This document shows positions 36,902 to 45,377 of a stretch of DNA of 64,000 nucleotides, piece after piece. Source of the stretch: Streptomyces sp. NBC_01463 (GTDB lineage Bacteria > Actinomycetota > Actinomycetes > Streptomycetales > Streptomycetaceae); assembly GCA_036227345.1 (NCBI GenBank), contig CP109468.1:2976001-3040000 (forward strand). Direction: 5' to 3'. Positions within the stretch are counted from its first letter, which is position 1, and each line of letters starts with the position of its first letter. Both the position numbers and the translations under genes were made by a program. The notes beneath the pieces are model-generated. The model was not told where the DNA came from and made no database searches. It worked only from the letters and a program-made list of their open reading frames with translations.

Positions 36902-38590
36902 ATGCGCAGAACCACCGTGATCGCCGTCGCCGCAGCCCTGTCGGCCACCCTGGCGGTGAGCGGCTGCGATTCCTCCGACGGGGACGGCAAGGCGGCCAAG
37001 AAGCAGACGGCGCCCAAGGCCGACGGACAGAGCATCAACGTCCACCCGGTGAGCGACCTGAAGCAGGGCGGCTCGCTGCGGTTCGGGATCGACCAGTGGA
37101 TCACGCAGTACAACATCAACCAGGTCGACGGCCAGCAGGGCGACGCCCAGGACATCATCAGGGCCGTGCTCCCGGACCTGTTCGACTCCGACGCCAAGGG
37201 CGCGATCCACGCCAACCCCGACTTCCTCGTCTCGGCGAAGGTCACCTCCACCAGCCCCCAGGTGGTGGAGTACACGCTCAACCCGAAGGCCAGGTGGTCC
37301 GACGGGAAGCCGCTGAGCTGGCAGGACTTCAAGGCCCAGTGGAAGGCGCTGAACGGATCGGACGAGGCCTTCGAGGCCGTCGACACCTCGGGCTACGACC
37401 AGATCGCCACGGTCGAGAAGGGTTCCGGCGCACACGGCGTCAAGGTCACCTTCGCCTCGCCGTACGCCGACTGGCAGCGCCTCTTCGACCCGCTGTACCC
37501 GGCCTCGTACATCGACACCCCGGAGAAGTTCAACAAGGGCTGGTCGCAGAAGGCCGTGGTCACGGGCAGTTCCTTCAAGGTCGGTACGTACGACAGGACC
37601 GCGCAGACCGTCACCCTCGTGCCCGACCCCAAGTGGTGGGGGAACAGGCCGAAGCTGGACACGATCGTCTACCGCGTCCTGGACTCCGCGGCGGAGACCG
37701 AGGCCTACCTCAACAAGGAGACCGACACGGCGACCGCGCTGCTGCCCGAGGACTACAAGCGCCTGGTCAAGGACACCGGGACCGACATCAGGCGCGGCGC
37801 CCGCTGGGACGAGGTGCACATCACGCTCAACGGCGGCCGCGGCCCGCTGAAGGACGTGGCGGTGCGCCATGCCGTCCAGGCGGCGATCAACCGCGCGGGC
37901 GTCAACGAGAGCTTCAGCAAGGACCTCTCCTTCGAACTGAAGCCGCTGAACAACCACTTCTTCATGCCGAACCAGGAGGGGTACCAGGACAACTCCAGCG
38001 AGTTCGACAAGTACGACCCCGAGAAGGCGAAGAAGCTGCTCGACGCGGCGGGCTGGAAGGACCGGGGCGAGGGCAGCCCGCGCACCAAGGGCGGCAAGCA
38101 GCTCGCGGTCGACTACACGCTGAGCGCGGGTTCCACGTCGGCCGCGACGGACCAGGCGGAGCTGGTGCAGCAGATGCTCGGCGCGGTCGGCATCAAGGTG
38201 AGCATCAAGAAGGTCCCCGCGAACGACTACTTCAACAAGTTCGTCAACACCGGCAACTTCGACATCGTCAGCTTCCGCAACGTCGATGCCGTGTACCAGA
38301 CGATGCTGACCCCGGTCTTCACGAGCCCCAAGGGGAAGAACCTCTTCCAGAACTTCGGCTCGGTCGGCTCGCCGAAGATCGACGGACTGCTGAAGAAGGC
38401 CGCCGGGACCACCGATCACGCCGAGGCCGTCAAGCTGTACAACGAGGCGGACGTCGAGATCTGGAAGCTCGGCCACTCCATCGAGCTCTACCAGCGCCCG
38501 CAGATCATCGCGGTCCGCAAGGGGCTGGCGAACTACGGCGCGTTCGGCCTGGCCGACACGGACTACACCAAGGTCGGCTGGCTCAAGTAG
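36902..38590 (+). CDS. Peptide-type ABC transporter solute-binding lipoprotein (family 5)
   Basis: 562 residues. Lipobox LAVSGC with Cys22, acidic linker, then an SBP_bac_5 fold (GGSLRFGIDQWITQYNINQV, WSDGKPLSWQDFKAQWKAL, DVAVRHAVQAAINR). It is divergent from the permease/ATPase operon that it surely serves; together they import oligopeptides or a similar solute, not determinable here. Its stop codon overlaps the tail of the convergent TetR gene by 8 bp. Confidence 0.93.
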   Translation: MRRTTVIAVAAALSATLAVSGCDSSDGDGKAAKKQTAPKADGQSINVHPVSDLKQGGSLRFGIDQWITQYNINQVDGQQGDAQDIIRAVLPDLFDSDAKGAIHANPDFLVSAKVTSTSPQVVEYTLNPKARWSDGKPLSWQDFKAQWKALNGSDEAFEAVDTSGYDQIATVEKGSGAHGVKVTFASPYADWQRLFDPLYPASYIDTPEKFNKGWSQKAVVTGSSFKVGTYDRTAQTVTLVPDPKWWGNRPKLDTIVYRVLDSAAETEAYLNKETDTATALLPEDYKRLVKDTGTDIRRGARWDEVHITLNGGRGPLKDVAVRHAVQAAINRAGVNESFSKDLSFELKPLNNHFFMPNQEGYQDNSSEFDKYDPEKAKKLLDAAGWKDRGEGSPRTKGGKQLAVDYTLSAGSTSAATDQAELVQQMLGAVGIKVSIKKVPANDYFNKFVNTGNFDIVSFRNVDAVYQTMLTPVFTSPKGKNLFQNFGSVGSPKIDGLLKKAAGTTDHAEAVKLYNEADVEIWKLGHSIELYQRPQIIAVRKGLANYGAFGLADTDYTKVGWLK

Positions 38591-39203
38591 CCGCACCCTC
38601 CGCCCGCTCCACCACGTCCCGCACCAGTGGCACCCCGTCCCCCGCCGCCCCGGGGGGCGGGGGCACCAGTGCGTACGAAAGGGCGAGCCGCAGGGCGAGT
38701 TCGCAGGTCACGGCCAGGGCCGCCGGGTCGTGCGGCGGGCGCCCCTCGTCCAGGGCGGCCACCGCGCGGTCCCTGACGTGGCCGAGCAGTTCGGCGGGGG
38801 TCGGCGGCCCGGCATCGGCCCGGCGCTGCGCGGGCACGACGGACGCGGTACGCCGCGCCGAGGGGCCGGGGCGGGGTAACCGCTCGCCCCAGCAGCCGGT
38901 GAGCAACCCCCTGACCAGGGCGCTCGCCCGCACGGAACGGACGGTCCAGGCGGCGGTGGCGGCCAGTCGGTCGCCCGTGCCGCCGGCGGACCCCAGGGCC
39001 CGTTCGACACCGGCCAGATAGAGGTCGGCGGCCCGCCGGACCAGGGCCCGGGCCAGTCCGTCCTTGCTGCCGAACTCGTTGTAGAGGGTCTGCCGGGACA
39101 CCCCGGCGGCCGCGGCCACGTCGACCATGCGCACGGCCTGCCAGGGCCGGACGGTCAGCGCCGCGTGTGCGGCGTCCAGCAGTGCGTCCCGCGCTGTCGG
39201 CAT
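38583..39203 (-). CDS. TetR-family transcriptional regulator
   Basis: 206 residues. N-terminal helix-turn-helix [34 protein letters not shown]; the C-terminal ligand domain is Ala/Arg-rich and unrecognised. Tail-to-tail overlap with the binding-protein gene. It may regulate that transporter or hisN upstream, but no operator is clear. Confidence 0.9.
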   Translation of the reverse strand: MPTARDALLDAAHAALTVRPWQAVRMVDVAAAAGVSRQTLYNEFGSKDGLARALVRRAADLYLAGVERALGSAGGTGDRLAATAAWTVRSVRASALVRGLLTGCWGERLPRPGPSARRTASVVPAQRRADAGPPTPAELLGHVRDRAVAALDEGRPPHDPAALAVTCELALRLALSYALVPPPPGAAGDGVPLVRDVVERAEGAAT

Positions 39204-39325
39204 CGTCGCCTCCCACGCCCCAGGGCCTGCGTTTCAGAGTTGAGGCGCTCCCCCGGACTGTCAAGGGTCCGGGCAGGCACCGGGGCCCTGTGGCTCCGCA
39301 CATCCGCGGTGGATACTGTGACGGC

Positions 39326-40126
39326 ATGCCCGACTACCACGATGATCTGCGCCTTGCCCACGTGCTGGCGGACGCCGCCGACGCGACCACGATGGACCGG
39401 TTCAAAGCCCTGGACCTCAAGGTCGAGACCAAGCCGGACATGACACCCGTGACCGAGGCCGACAAGGCCGCCGAGGAACTCATCCGGGGCCACCTGCACC
39501 GGGCGCGGCCGCGCGACGCGATCCTGGGCGAGGAGTTCGGGATCGAGGGGACGGGACCGCGACGCTGGGTGATCGACCCGATCGACGGCACCAAGAACTA
39601 CGTGCGCGGCGTGCCGGTCTGGGCGACGCTCATCTCGCTGATGGAGGCGGGCGAGGACGGCTTCCAGCCGGTGGTCGGCCTGGTGTCCGCGCCCGCGCTG
39701 AACCGGCGCTGGTGGGCCGCGAAGGGGGCGGGCGCGTTCTCCGGCCGCAGCCTCACCTCCGCGAGCCGGCTGCACGTCTCGAAGGTGGAGCGGATCACGG
39801 ACGCCTCGTTCGCGTACGCCTCGCTCTCCGGCTGGGAGGAGCAGGGCCGGCTCGACGGATTCATGGACCTGACCCGGGCCTGCTGGCGCACCCGCGGGTA
39901 CGGGGACTTCTGGCCGTACATGATGGTCGCCGAGGGTTCGGTCGACATCTGTGCCGAGCCGGAGCTCTCGCTCTGGGACATGGCGGCGAACGCGATCATC
40001 GTGCAGGAGGCGGGCGGCCGGTTCACCGGCCTGGACGGGGTCGACGGCCCCGGCGGCGGCAATGCCGCGGCCTCGAACGGAACGCTCCACGACGAACTGC
40101 TGGGTTATCTGAACCAGCGCTACTGA
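39326..40126 (+). CDS. hisN: Histidinol-phosphatase (inositol-monophosphatase family)
   Basis: 266 residues. Metal-dependent phosphatase with IMPase motifs [17 protein letters not shown] and [16 protein letters not shown]. In actinobacteria this form (HisN) does the histidinol-phosphate step of histidine synthesis; other IMPase substrates cannot be excluded. A hairpin terminator follows directly. Confidence 0.92.
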   Translation: MPDYHDDLRLAHVLADAADATTMDRFKALDLKVETKPDMTPVTEADKAAEELIRGHLHRARPRDAILGEEFGIEGTGPRRWVIDPIDGTKNYVRGVPVWATLISLMEAGEDGFQPVVGLVSAPALNRRWWAAKGAGAFSGRSLTSASRLHVSKVERITDASFAYASLSGWEEQGRLDGFMDLTRACWRTRGYGDFWPYMMVAEGSVDICAEPELSLWDMAANAIIVQEAGGRFTGLDGVDGPGGGNAAASNGTLHDELLGYLNQRY

Positions 40127-40131
40127 CCCGG

Positions 40132-40154
40132 CAGGGCCGGGGTTCCCGGCCCTG
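40132..40154 (+). terminator. Terminator after hisN
   Basis: 10-bp perfect arms (40132-40141/40145-40154) with a 3-nt loop, right behind the stop codon. Confidence 0.7.
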
Positions 40155-40277
40155 ATCAGGCATATAGGACAACCGAGGGGCGTGCCGCACCACCGCACGC
40201 CCCTCGAATGATCTTCGCTCCCCCTTGTTGCCGTCCCACATCGGTGCGACTCTGAGAGTCCCCCCGCTTGTGAACTT

Positions 40278-40291
40278 GTGAATCGGCTCAC
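40278..40291. promoter_or_regulatory. Crp-like dyad upstream of the CBS gene
   Basis: GTGA-N6-TCAC, 31 bp before the ATG of the CBS-domain gene, the same pattern as at 222-235. At this distance a bound protein would probably repress. Only the match supports it. Confidence 0.35.
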
Positions 40292-40322
40292 GAGCCGCTT
40301 CACGAAGGAGGTGGCTCCCTTC

Positions 40323-40724
40323 ATGCTCGTCCGAGACGCCATGAGCACGATGGTCCTCACCATCGGCCCGGCCCACACCCTCCGCCAGGCCGCCCGGCTG
40401 ATGTCGGCACGCCGTATCGGAGCAGCCGTCGTCCACGACCCGGACACCTGCGGGCTCGGCATCATCACCGAGCGCGACATCCTCAACGCGGTCGGATCGG
40501 GCCAGAACCCCGACACGGAGACCGCCTCCACCCACACCACCACCGATGTGGTCTTCGCGGCACCCACCTGGACCCTGGAGGAGGCCGCCGAGGCCATGAC
40601 CCACGGCGGGTTCCGGCATCTGATCGTGCTGGACGACGACGGGCCGGTCGGCATCGTGTCGGTGCGCGACATCATCCGCTGCTGGACGCCGGCCCGCCGT
40701 CAACCGGTGGAGCTGGTCGGCTGA
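40323..40724 (+). CDS. CBS-domain-pair protein
   Basis: 133 residues, essentially one Bateman pair of CBS domains (MLVRDAMSTMVLTIGP...GIITERDILNAV and VVFAAPTWTLEEAAEAM...GIVSVRDIIRCW). Such stand-alone proteins bind adenine nucleotides and act as energy or redox sensors in other systems; the partner is unknown. The ATG at 40323 has a strong GGAGGTGG 8 bp upstream. Confidence 0.9.
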   Translation: MLVRDAMSTMVLTIGPAHTLRQAARLMSARRIGAAVVHDPDTCGLGIITERDILNAVGSGQNPDTETASTHTTTDVVFAAPTWTLEEAAEAMTHGGFRHLIVLDDDGPVGIVSVRDIIRCWTPARRQPVELVG

Positions 40725-40737
40725 GTCCGGACGTGTG

Positions 40738-40772
40738 ACCGGCCGGCCCCGCGCACACGGGAGCCGGCCGGT
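40738..40772. terminator. Terminator between CBS and subtilase genes
   Basis: 10-bp perfect arms (40738-40747/40763-40772) with a 15-nt loop between convergent genes. Confidence 0.6.
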
Positions 40773-40781
40773 CAGCCGGTG

Positions 40782-43700
40782 CTACTTCGCCCGGTAGGCG
40801 TCGATGACCGTCTGGGTGAGCGTGTTGCCCTGCCGGTCGGTGACCTCGGCCCGGAGCGAGACCGTGGCGCCCGCCGCCGGGGTGAGCAGCAGCGCGGTCC
40901 CGTGCAGCACCACGGCCCTGTGCCAGGTGGTCCCGCCGTCGAACGAGGCGGAGACCTTCAGCGACTTCGTGTTGCCGGCCGCGGCACCTTCCACCGTGAC
41001 CGGCACGAGCTGCGGCCGGCCGGCCCGGGCGGTGGAGTCGAGACCGAGCTGCGGGGTGAAGCGGACCGTCGACACCGGCAGCATCGTCGGCGAGGCGGCG
41101 GTGTCCGAGGTGAAGGTCCACGCGGCGTCGATCCGGGTGGAGACCGCGGCAGGCTTCGCCGGGACCGCCGAAGTGGTCAGCCGGTACGCGGCCTTCCCCG
41201 GCGGAACCGTGAAGCGGACGCCGGTGGGCGGCGCCGTGCTGGTCCCGACCGGTTCTCCGTCACGGTAGAGCGCGGTCTTCGTCGCCTCGGCGTCCCACAC
41301 CGTGGCGCCGGTGTGACCGGCACCGTCGGCGAACATCGGGAACGCCGCGGTGATGGCGTCGCCCGAGCGCTGCACGCCTGCCGTGACACCGTTCACCCGC
41401 GGGCCGAAGACCCCGATGTTGTAGTCGAGCCGGTAGCTGCGGCCCCGGGTGAACGTGCGCCCCGTGTCGCGCTGCTGCACCTCCAGCTGACCGTCCGCGT
41501 CGATCTGCCGCGACGAGAGATCCCAGGTCAGCTCGGCGTCGGTGTTGAGGTACATCCGGTACGCGGCGGGGAGCGGGTTGACGACGGCGAACGACGTGCC
41601 GACCCCGGTGCCGGTGTTCGGCGTGAGCATCAGGTTGCCCTGGCGGCCGGGCAGCGGGGAGCCGAGCCGGACGTCGGTGGTGGCGAAGTCCTTACTGCCC
41701 AGGTGCCGTTCGAAGCCGACGGGCACACCCTTGCCGCCGTAGGCGACGTTGTACTCGGTGCCGTCGGACTTCTTCTTCCAGGTCCCCATGAACTCGTGGA
41801 GCAGCTCCTCCTTCGGGTCCGGCCCCACCTGCGCGGTCCGGATGTCCTGGTAGGAGTTGGTGAGGGCGAAGCGGGCGATCGGCAGCAGCCACTCCAGCTC
41901 CACGCCGGTCCGGGCGAGCAGCGGTTCGGCGCCGCGGTCAGGCACGGTGATGTCGACGGGCTTCGCCGTACGCGCATCGATCGTGACCGTCATGTCGTGG
42001 TCGACGGTGAGGGCGGGCTGCACCATCCAGTCCATCCCGGTGAAGTCCTCGCCTGTGCCGGTCGGATAGAGGGCGTGGGTGCCGAAGTAAGTGCCCTTGC
42101 GGACCTCGACGGTCGTGCTGGAACCCTCGGCGAGACTGAAGGTGTTGCCGACGACGGTGTCCGAGGTGCCGGTGAGGCTGCCGTTGAAGTGCTGCGCCGG
42201 CTTTCCGTCCCGGCCGATGTACTCGAACGTGACCTTGTACGCCTCGTCGCCGCGGTTCACGACCGCCGCGGTCCGCACGATCTGGCCGCCGCCGGTCGCG
42301 GTGATCCGGGCACTGTAGGCACCGTTGACCGTGCCACCGGTCCGGGTGTCGGCCGTGACGGCCGCCTCGGCGGTCCCGCCCGCGGGGACGGTGAGCTGCT
42401 TCGGCGACACGGCGAACATGCCCTCGGGCGCCGCCTGGCCACCGGGGGCGGTGGCCGTCAGGGACAGATCGAAGGTGACGGGCTCCGTGCCGTTGTTACG
42501 GTACGTGACGGACTTGGTGACGGGGGCGTCGTCCTCGTGCGGCCAGGCCTGCTTGCCGAAGTTGAGACTGCCGGTCTCCGAGACAACCGTCTGGACGATG
42601 GCCTGCGTCAGGTCGATGCGTCCCGAACCCTGCTGGTAGGACGTGTATTCGCCCGGCTTCGTGGCCGAGGAGAGCAGCTGCTTGAGCCGCTGTCCCGACC
42701 AGTCGGGGTGCTGCTGCTTCAGCAGGGCGGCGGCACCGGACACATGCGGGGTCGCCATGGACGTACCGCTGGCGGATACATAACCGTCGGTGACCGGAGT
42801 GCCCATGTGGGTGCCGGCCGCCTGGGCCGCGGCGATGTCGACTCCGGGCGCGGTGACGTCCGGCTTGATGCCGCCGTCGCCGAGCCGGGGACCGGTGCTG
42901 GAGAAGCTCGCGATGCCGTCCTGCTTGTCGACGGCTCCGACGGTCAGGGCCGCGTCCGCGCTGCCCGGGCTGCCGATGGTGCCGTTGGCGGACGGGCCGG
43001 CGTTGCCTGCGGCGACCACGAAGAGCGGTCCGCCGTCGGCGGAGAGGCGGTCGACGGCCTCTTCGAGGGGGTCGGTGCCCGGGGTGTCGGTGGCGCCCAG
43101 GCTCATGGAGACGATGTCGGCGCCCTGCGCGACCGCCCACTCCATGCCGGCTAGGATCCAGGACGTGTCACCGCTGCCGGAGGCGCTGAGGACCTTGCCG
43201 TCCAGGATGCGCGCGCCCGGGGCGACGCCCTTGTACTTCCCGCCCGACTTCGCTCCGGTACCGGCGACCGTCGAGGCGACGTGCGTGCCGTGCCCGTGTC
43301 CGTCCACGGCGGTCGGGTCGGTGGTGAAGTTCTTCTCCGCAAGCTGCTGACCTGCGAGATCGGGGTGGGTCTCGTCGACGCCGGTGTCCAGGACGGCGAC
43401 CTTGACGCCGGTGCCGTCGAAGCCCGCCTTCCAGGCGTCCGGTGCGCCGATCTGCGGCACGCTCACATCGAGCGCGGCCTTGACCGGTGCGTCCAGCCAC
43501 ACCTTGCGCACCCCGGGAGCCGCGGCGCGCGCGTCCGGTGCGGTGAGCGCGTGCCACACGTCGGCGGCGCCCTCCTTCGGTGCGGTCACGGCCTCCGCGT
43601 TCAGCCGGGGGAAGGTCCGGGTGACCTTCGCGCCGTCGGCCGAGCGGAGCGCCGACCTGGCACCGGCCGCGGAGGAGCCGGAGGTCTTCGCCGCGCCGTC

Positions 43701-44120
43701 GTAGCCGACGACGAGCTTGAGCCCCGCCGCGCTCCGGTAGGCCGAGCCGCCCAGCTCCGTGACGTCGAACAGCCGCTGGTCCAGAACCCCCTGGGTGATC
43801 AGGCGGTCCGCGTCCGCGGGCACCACCAGGGTGTGGTCACCGGTGCGGCGGACCTCGACGGGTATGCGCTCACGTCCGGGCGCCCGGTCGAGGACGACCG
43901 GCTGCCCCTTGGCGTCGACGGCCACCCGGTCACCCGTCACGAGGGTGACCCAGTGCTCGGCGGCGGCTGCCGCGTCCCCGGCCGGCAGGGACTGCCGCCC
44001 GGTCTGCCGTGGCTGCGGCGCGGCCACGGCCGGCGAGGAGATCATCCCCGCCGTCAGGCCGAAGACGGCCGCGGCGGCGATGACCGCTACGCCCGATCTC
44101 GGTGCGTTGGTGTTCAACAT
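40782..44120 (-). CDS. Secreted subtilisin-like serine protease, 1112 residues
   Basis: Signal peptide at about 1-33 (AVFGLTAGMISSPAVA), a propeptide region to about residue 220, then a peptidase S8 domain with triad Asp245 (VAVLDTGVD), His277 (HGHGTHVAS) and Ser454 (GTSMATPHVSG), and Asn in AGNAGP. About 600 C-terminal residues form beta-rich Ig-like or unrecognised domains. Exported; substrate unknown. ATG 44120 has AGGAGG only 1 bp away; the next codon, TTG 44117, gives better spacing and could be the true start. Confidence 0.92.
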   Translation of the reverse strand: MLNTNAPRSGVAVIAAAAVFGLTAGMISSPAVAAPQPRQTGRQSLPAGDAAAAAEHWVTLVTGDRVAVDAKGQPVVLDRAPGRERIPVEVRRTGDHTLVVPADADRLITQGVLDQRLFDVTELGGSAYRSAAGLKLVVGYDGAAKTSGSSAAGARSALRSADGAKVTRTFPRLNAEAVTAPKEGAADVWHALTAPDARAAAPGVRKVWLDAPVKAALDVSVPQIGAPDAWKAGFDGTGVKVAVLDTGVDETHPDLAGQQLAEKNFTTDPTAVDGHGHGTHVASTVAGTGAKSGGKYKGVAPGARILDGKVLSASGSGDTSWILAGMEWAVAQGADIVSMSLGATDTPGTDPLEEAVDRLSADGGPLFVVAAGNAGPSANGTIGSPGSADAALTVGAVDKQDGIASFSSTGPRLGDGGIKPDVTAPGVDIAAAQAAGTHMGTPVTDGYVSASGTSMATPHVSGAAALLKQQHPDWSGQRLKQLLSSATKPGEYTSYQQGSGRIDLTQAIVQTVVSETGSLNFGKQAWPHEDDAPVTKSVTYRNNGTEPVTFDLSLTATAPGGQAAPEGMFAVSPKQLTVPAGGTAEAAVTADTRTGGTVNGAYSARITATGGGQIVRTAAVVNRGDEAYKVTFEYIGRDGKPAQHFNGSLTGTSDTVVGNTFSLAEGSSTTVEVRKGTYFGTHALYPTGTGEDFTGMDWMVQPALTVDHDMTVTIDARTAKPVDITVPDRGAEPLLARTGVELEWLLPIARFALTNSYQDIRTAQVGPDPKEELLHEFMGTWKKKSDGTEYNVAYGGKGVPVGFERHLGSKDFATTDVRLGSPLPGRQGNLMLTPNTGTGVGTSFAVVNPLPAAYRMYLNTDAELTWDLSSRQIDADGQLEVQQRDTGRTFTRGRSYRLDYNIGVFGPRVNGVTAGVQRSGDAITAAFPMFADGAGHTGATVWDAEATKTALYRDGEPVGTSTAPPTGVRFTVPPGKAAYRLTTSAVPAKPAAVSTRIDAAWTFTSDTAASPTMLPVSTVRFTPQLGLDSTARAGRPQLVPVTVEGAAAGNTKSLKVSASFDGGTTWHRAVVLHGTALLLTPAAGATVSLRAEVTDRQGNTLTQTVIDAYRAK

Positions 44121-44297
44121 GCCTCCTGGTGCAGTCCGTTCACATATGGAGAGGGAGGACATCCCTCGGACCGCCCCGCAGTATTCGGTCCGGTATACCG
44201 AAAGCGCCAGGGGTGATTGTTAATTCGCGGTCACAATCGTGGAATTGGGACCACGAAAGCTCCAAGAACCCACACCTTTGCCCGTCTTCGGGCAGTG

Positions 44298-45287
44298 TCA
44301 GAGGCCGGCGTCGCCGTCCGCCCCGATGCCCGCGGGGCCCTCGATCCAGCCCCGCCGCGCCGCGATGACCCCCGCCTGGAAGCGGTTCGCCGCCCCCAAC
44401 TGCTCGTGGAGCCTGCTGATCCGGCGTCGCATCGTCCGCACCGACCAGCCCAGCTGACGGGCGATCGCCTCATCCTTCAGGCCGCTGACCAGCAACGTCA
44501 GCATCTGCCGGTCCTCCGCGCCGAGCGGGTCGTCGGCCGGGGCGTCCAGCGGGGTGGCGGTGCGCCAGCACAGTTCCCAGTAGTCGATCAGCCCGTCGAG
44601 CAGGGCCGAGGGACGGATGACGGCGGCGCGCACGCTCGTGGTGAAGTCCAGGGTGAGCGGCATCAGGGCCAGCCTGCGGTCGGCTATCGCGAGCTTGATC
44701 CGCAGCCCGGGCAGGACGCGGGCATGCTCTCCGTGGCGGACGAGTTCGCGGATGTCGTCGAGCACACCGGGCCACTCCAGGGCCTCGGGGGCGTACACCG
44801 CGCGATAGCGCACCCCTCGCGAAAGGGCCGCGGACTCCACCGGATTGGACGTGGTGAGGGCGTACGGCGGACGGTCGAGCGTGATGACCTCGGCGCGCGC
44901 CTCCTGCTGCAACCGTACGAACCACCGGCCCAACGCCTCGCTGCCGTCGATCACTTCGACCTGTTCCGAGCTGCCCTGCCGGGCCGTGGCGAAGAGCCTG
45001 GACAGCTCGCCGGCCGCCGCGCGCACCCCGTCGAGCTCGGCGGTCCGGGCCCGTACGAGGGCGTCGACCGCCCCGCTCGGTTCGATCGCCGCATAGCGGC
45101 GGCGGGCCCCGGAAAGGCGTCCGACCAGGCCGTTCTCCCGCAGCCTGTCGAGTGCCCTGCCGGTGCGCTCGGGCGTGGAGCCCAGGTCGGCCGCGATGTC
45201 CGCGGGGCCGGCGGTGTGCCGGACGAGGATGGCCCGGTAGACACTTTCGTCGAACGGGTCGATACCGGCTGCGGTGAGATGCGACAT
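44298..45287 (-). CDS. Transcriptional regulator with TrmB-like N-terminus and LuxR-type HTH
   Basis: 329 residues. N-terminal winged-helix of TrmB type (DESVYRAILVRHTAGPADIAADLGSTPERTGRALDRLRENGLVGRL), a central effector-like region and a C-terminal LuxR-type HTH (LLVSGLKDEAIARQLGWSVRTMRRRISRLHEQLGAANRFQAGVIAARRGW). It lies between and upstream of two secreted subtilase genes, divergent from the larger, so may control one or both. Start at ATG 45287; no strong Shine-Dalgarno is seen. Confidence 0.85.
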   Translation of the reverse strand: MSHLTAAGIDPFDESVYRAILVRHTAGPADIAADLGSTPERTGRALDRLRENGLVGRLSGARRRYAAIEPSGAVDALVRARTAELDGVRAAAGELSRLFATARQGSSEQVEVIDGSEALGRWFVRLQQEARAEVITLDRPPYALTTSNPVESAALSRGVRYRAVYAPEALEWPGVLDDIRELVRHGEHARVLPGLRIKLAIADRRLALMPLTLDFTTSVRAAVIRPSALLDGLIDYWELCWRTATPLDAPADDPLGAEDRQMLTLLVSGLKDEAIARQLGWSVRTMRRRISRLHEQLGAANRFQAGVIAARRGWIEGPAGIGADGDAGL

Positions 45288-45377
45288 GCGGCGGATCATG
45301 GCCCGTGTGTGCCAGTGACAGCAATGGGCCAGCCCAAATCGTTGTCCCGGACATGCCTCGGCGATTAGGCATCTGTC

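Noticed and set aside
36892..39021. Frame starting with ATG 36892 near the binding-protein gene
   Set aside because: Different frame from the lipoprotein, no domain, and the lipobox-containing frame explains the region.
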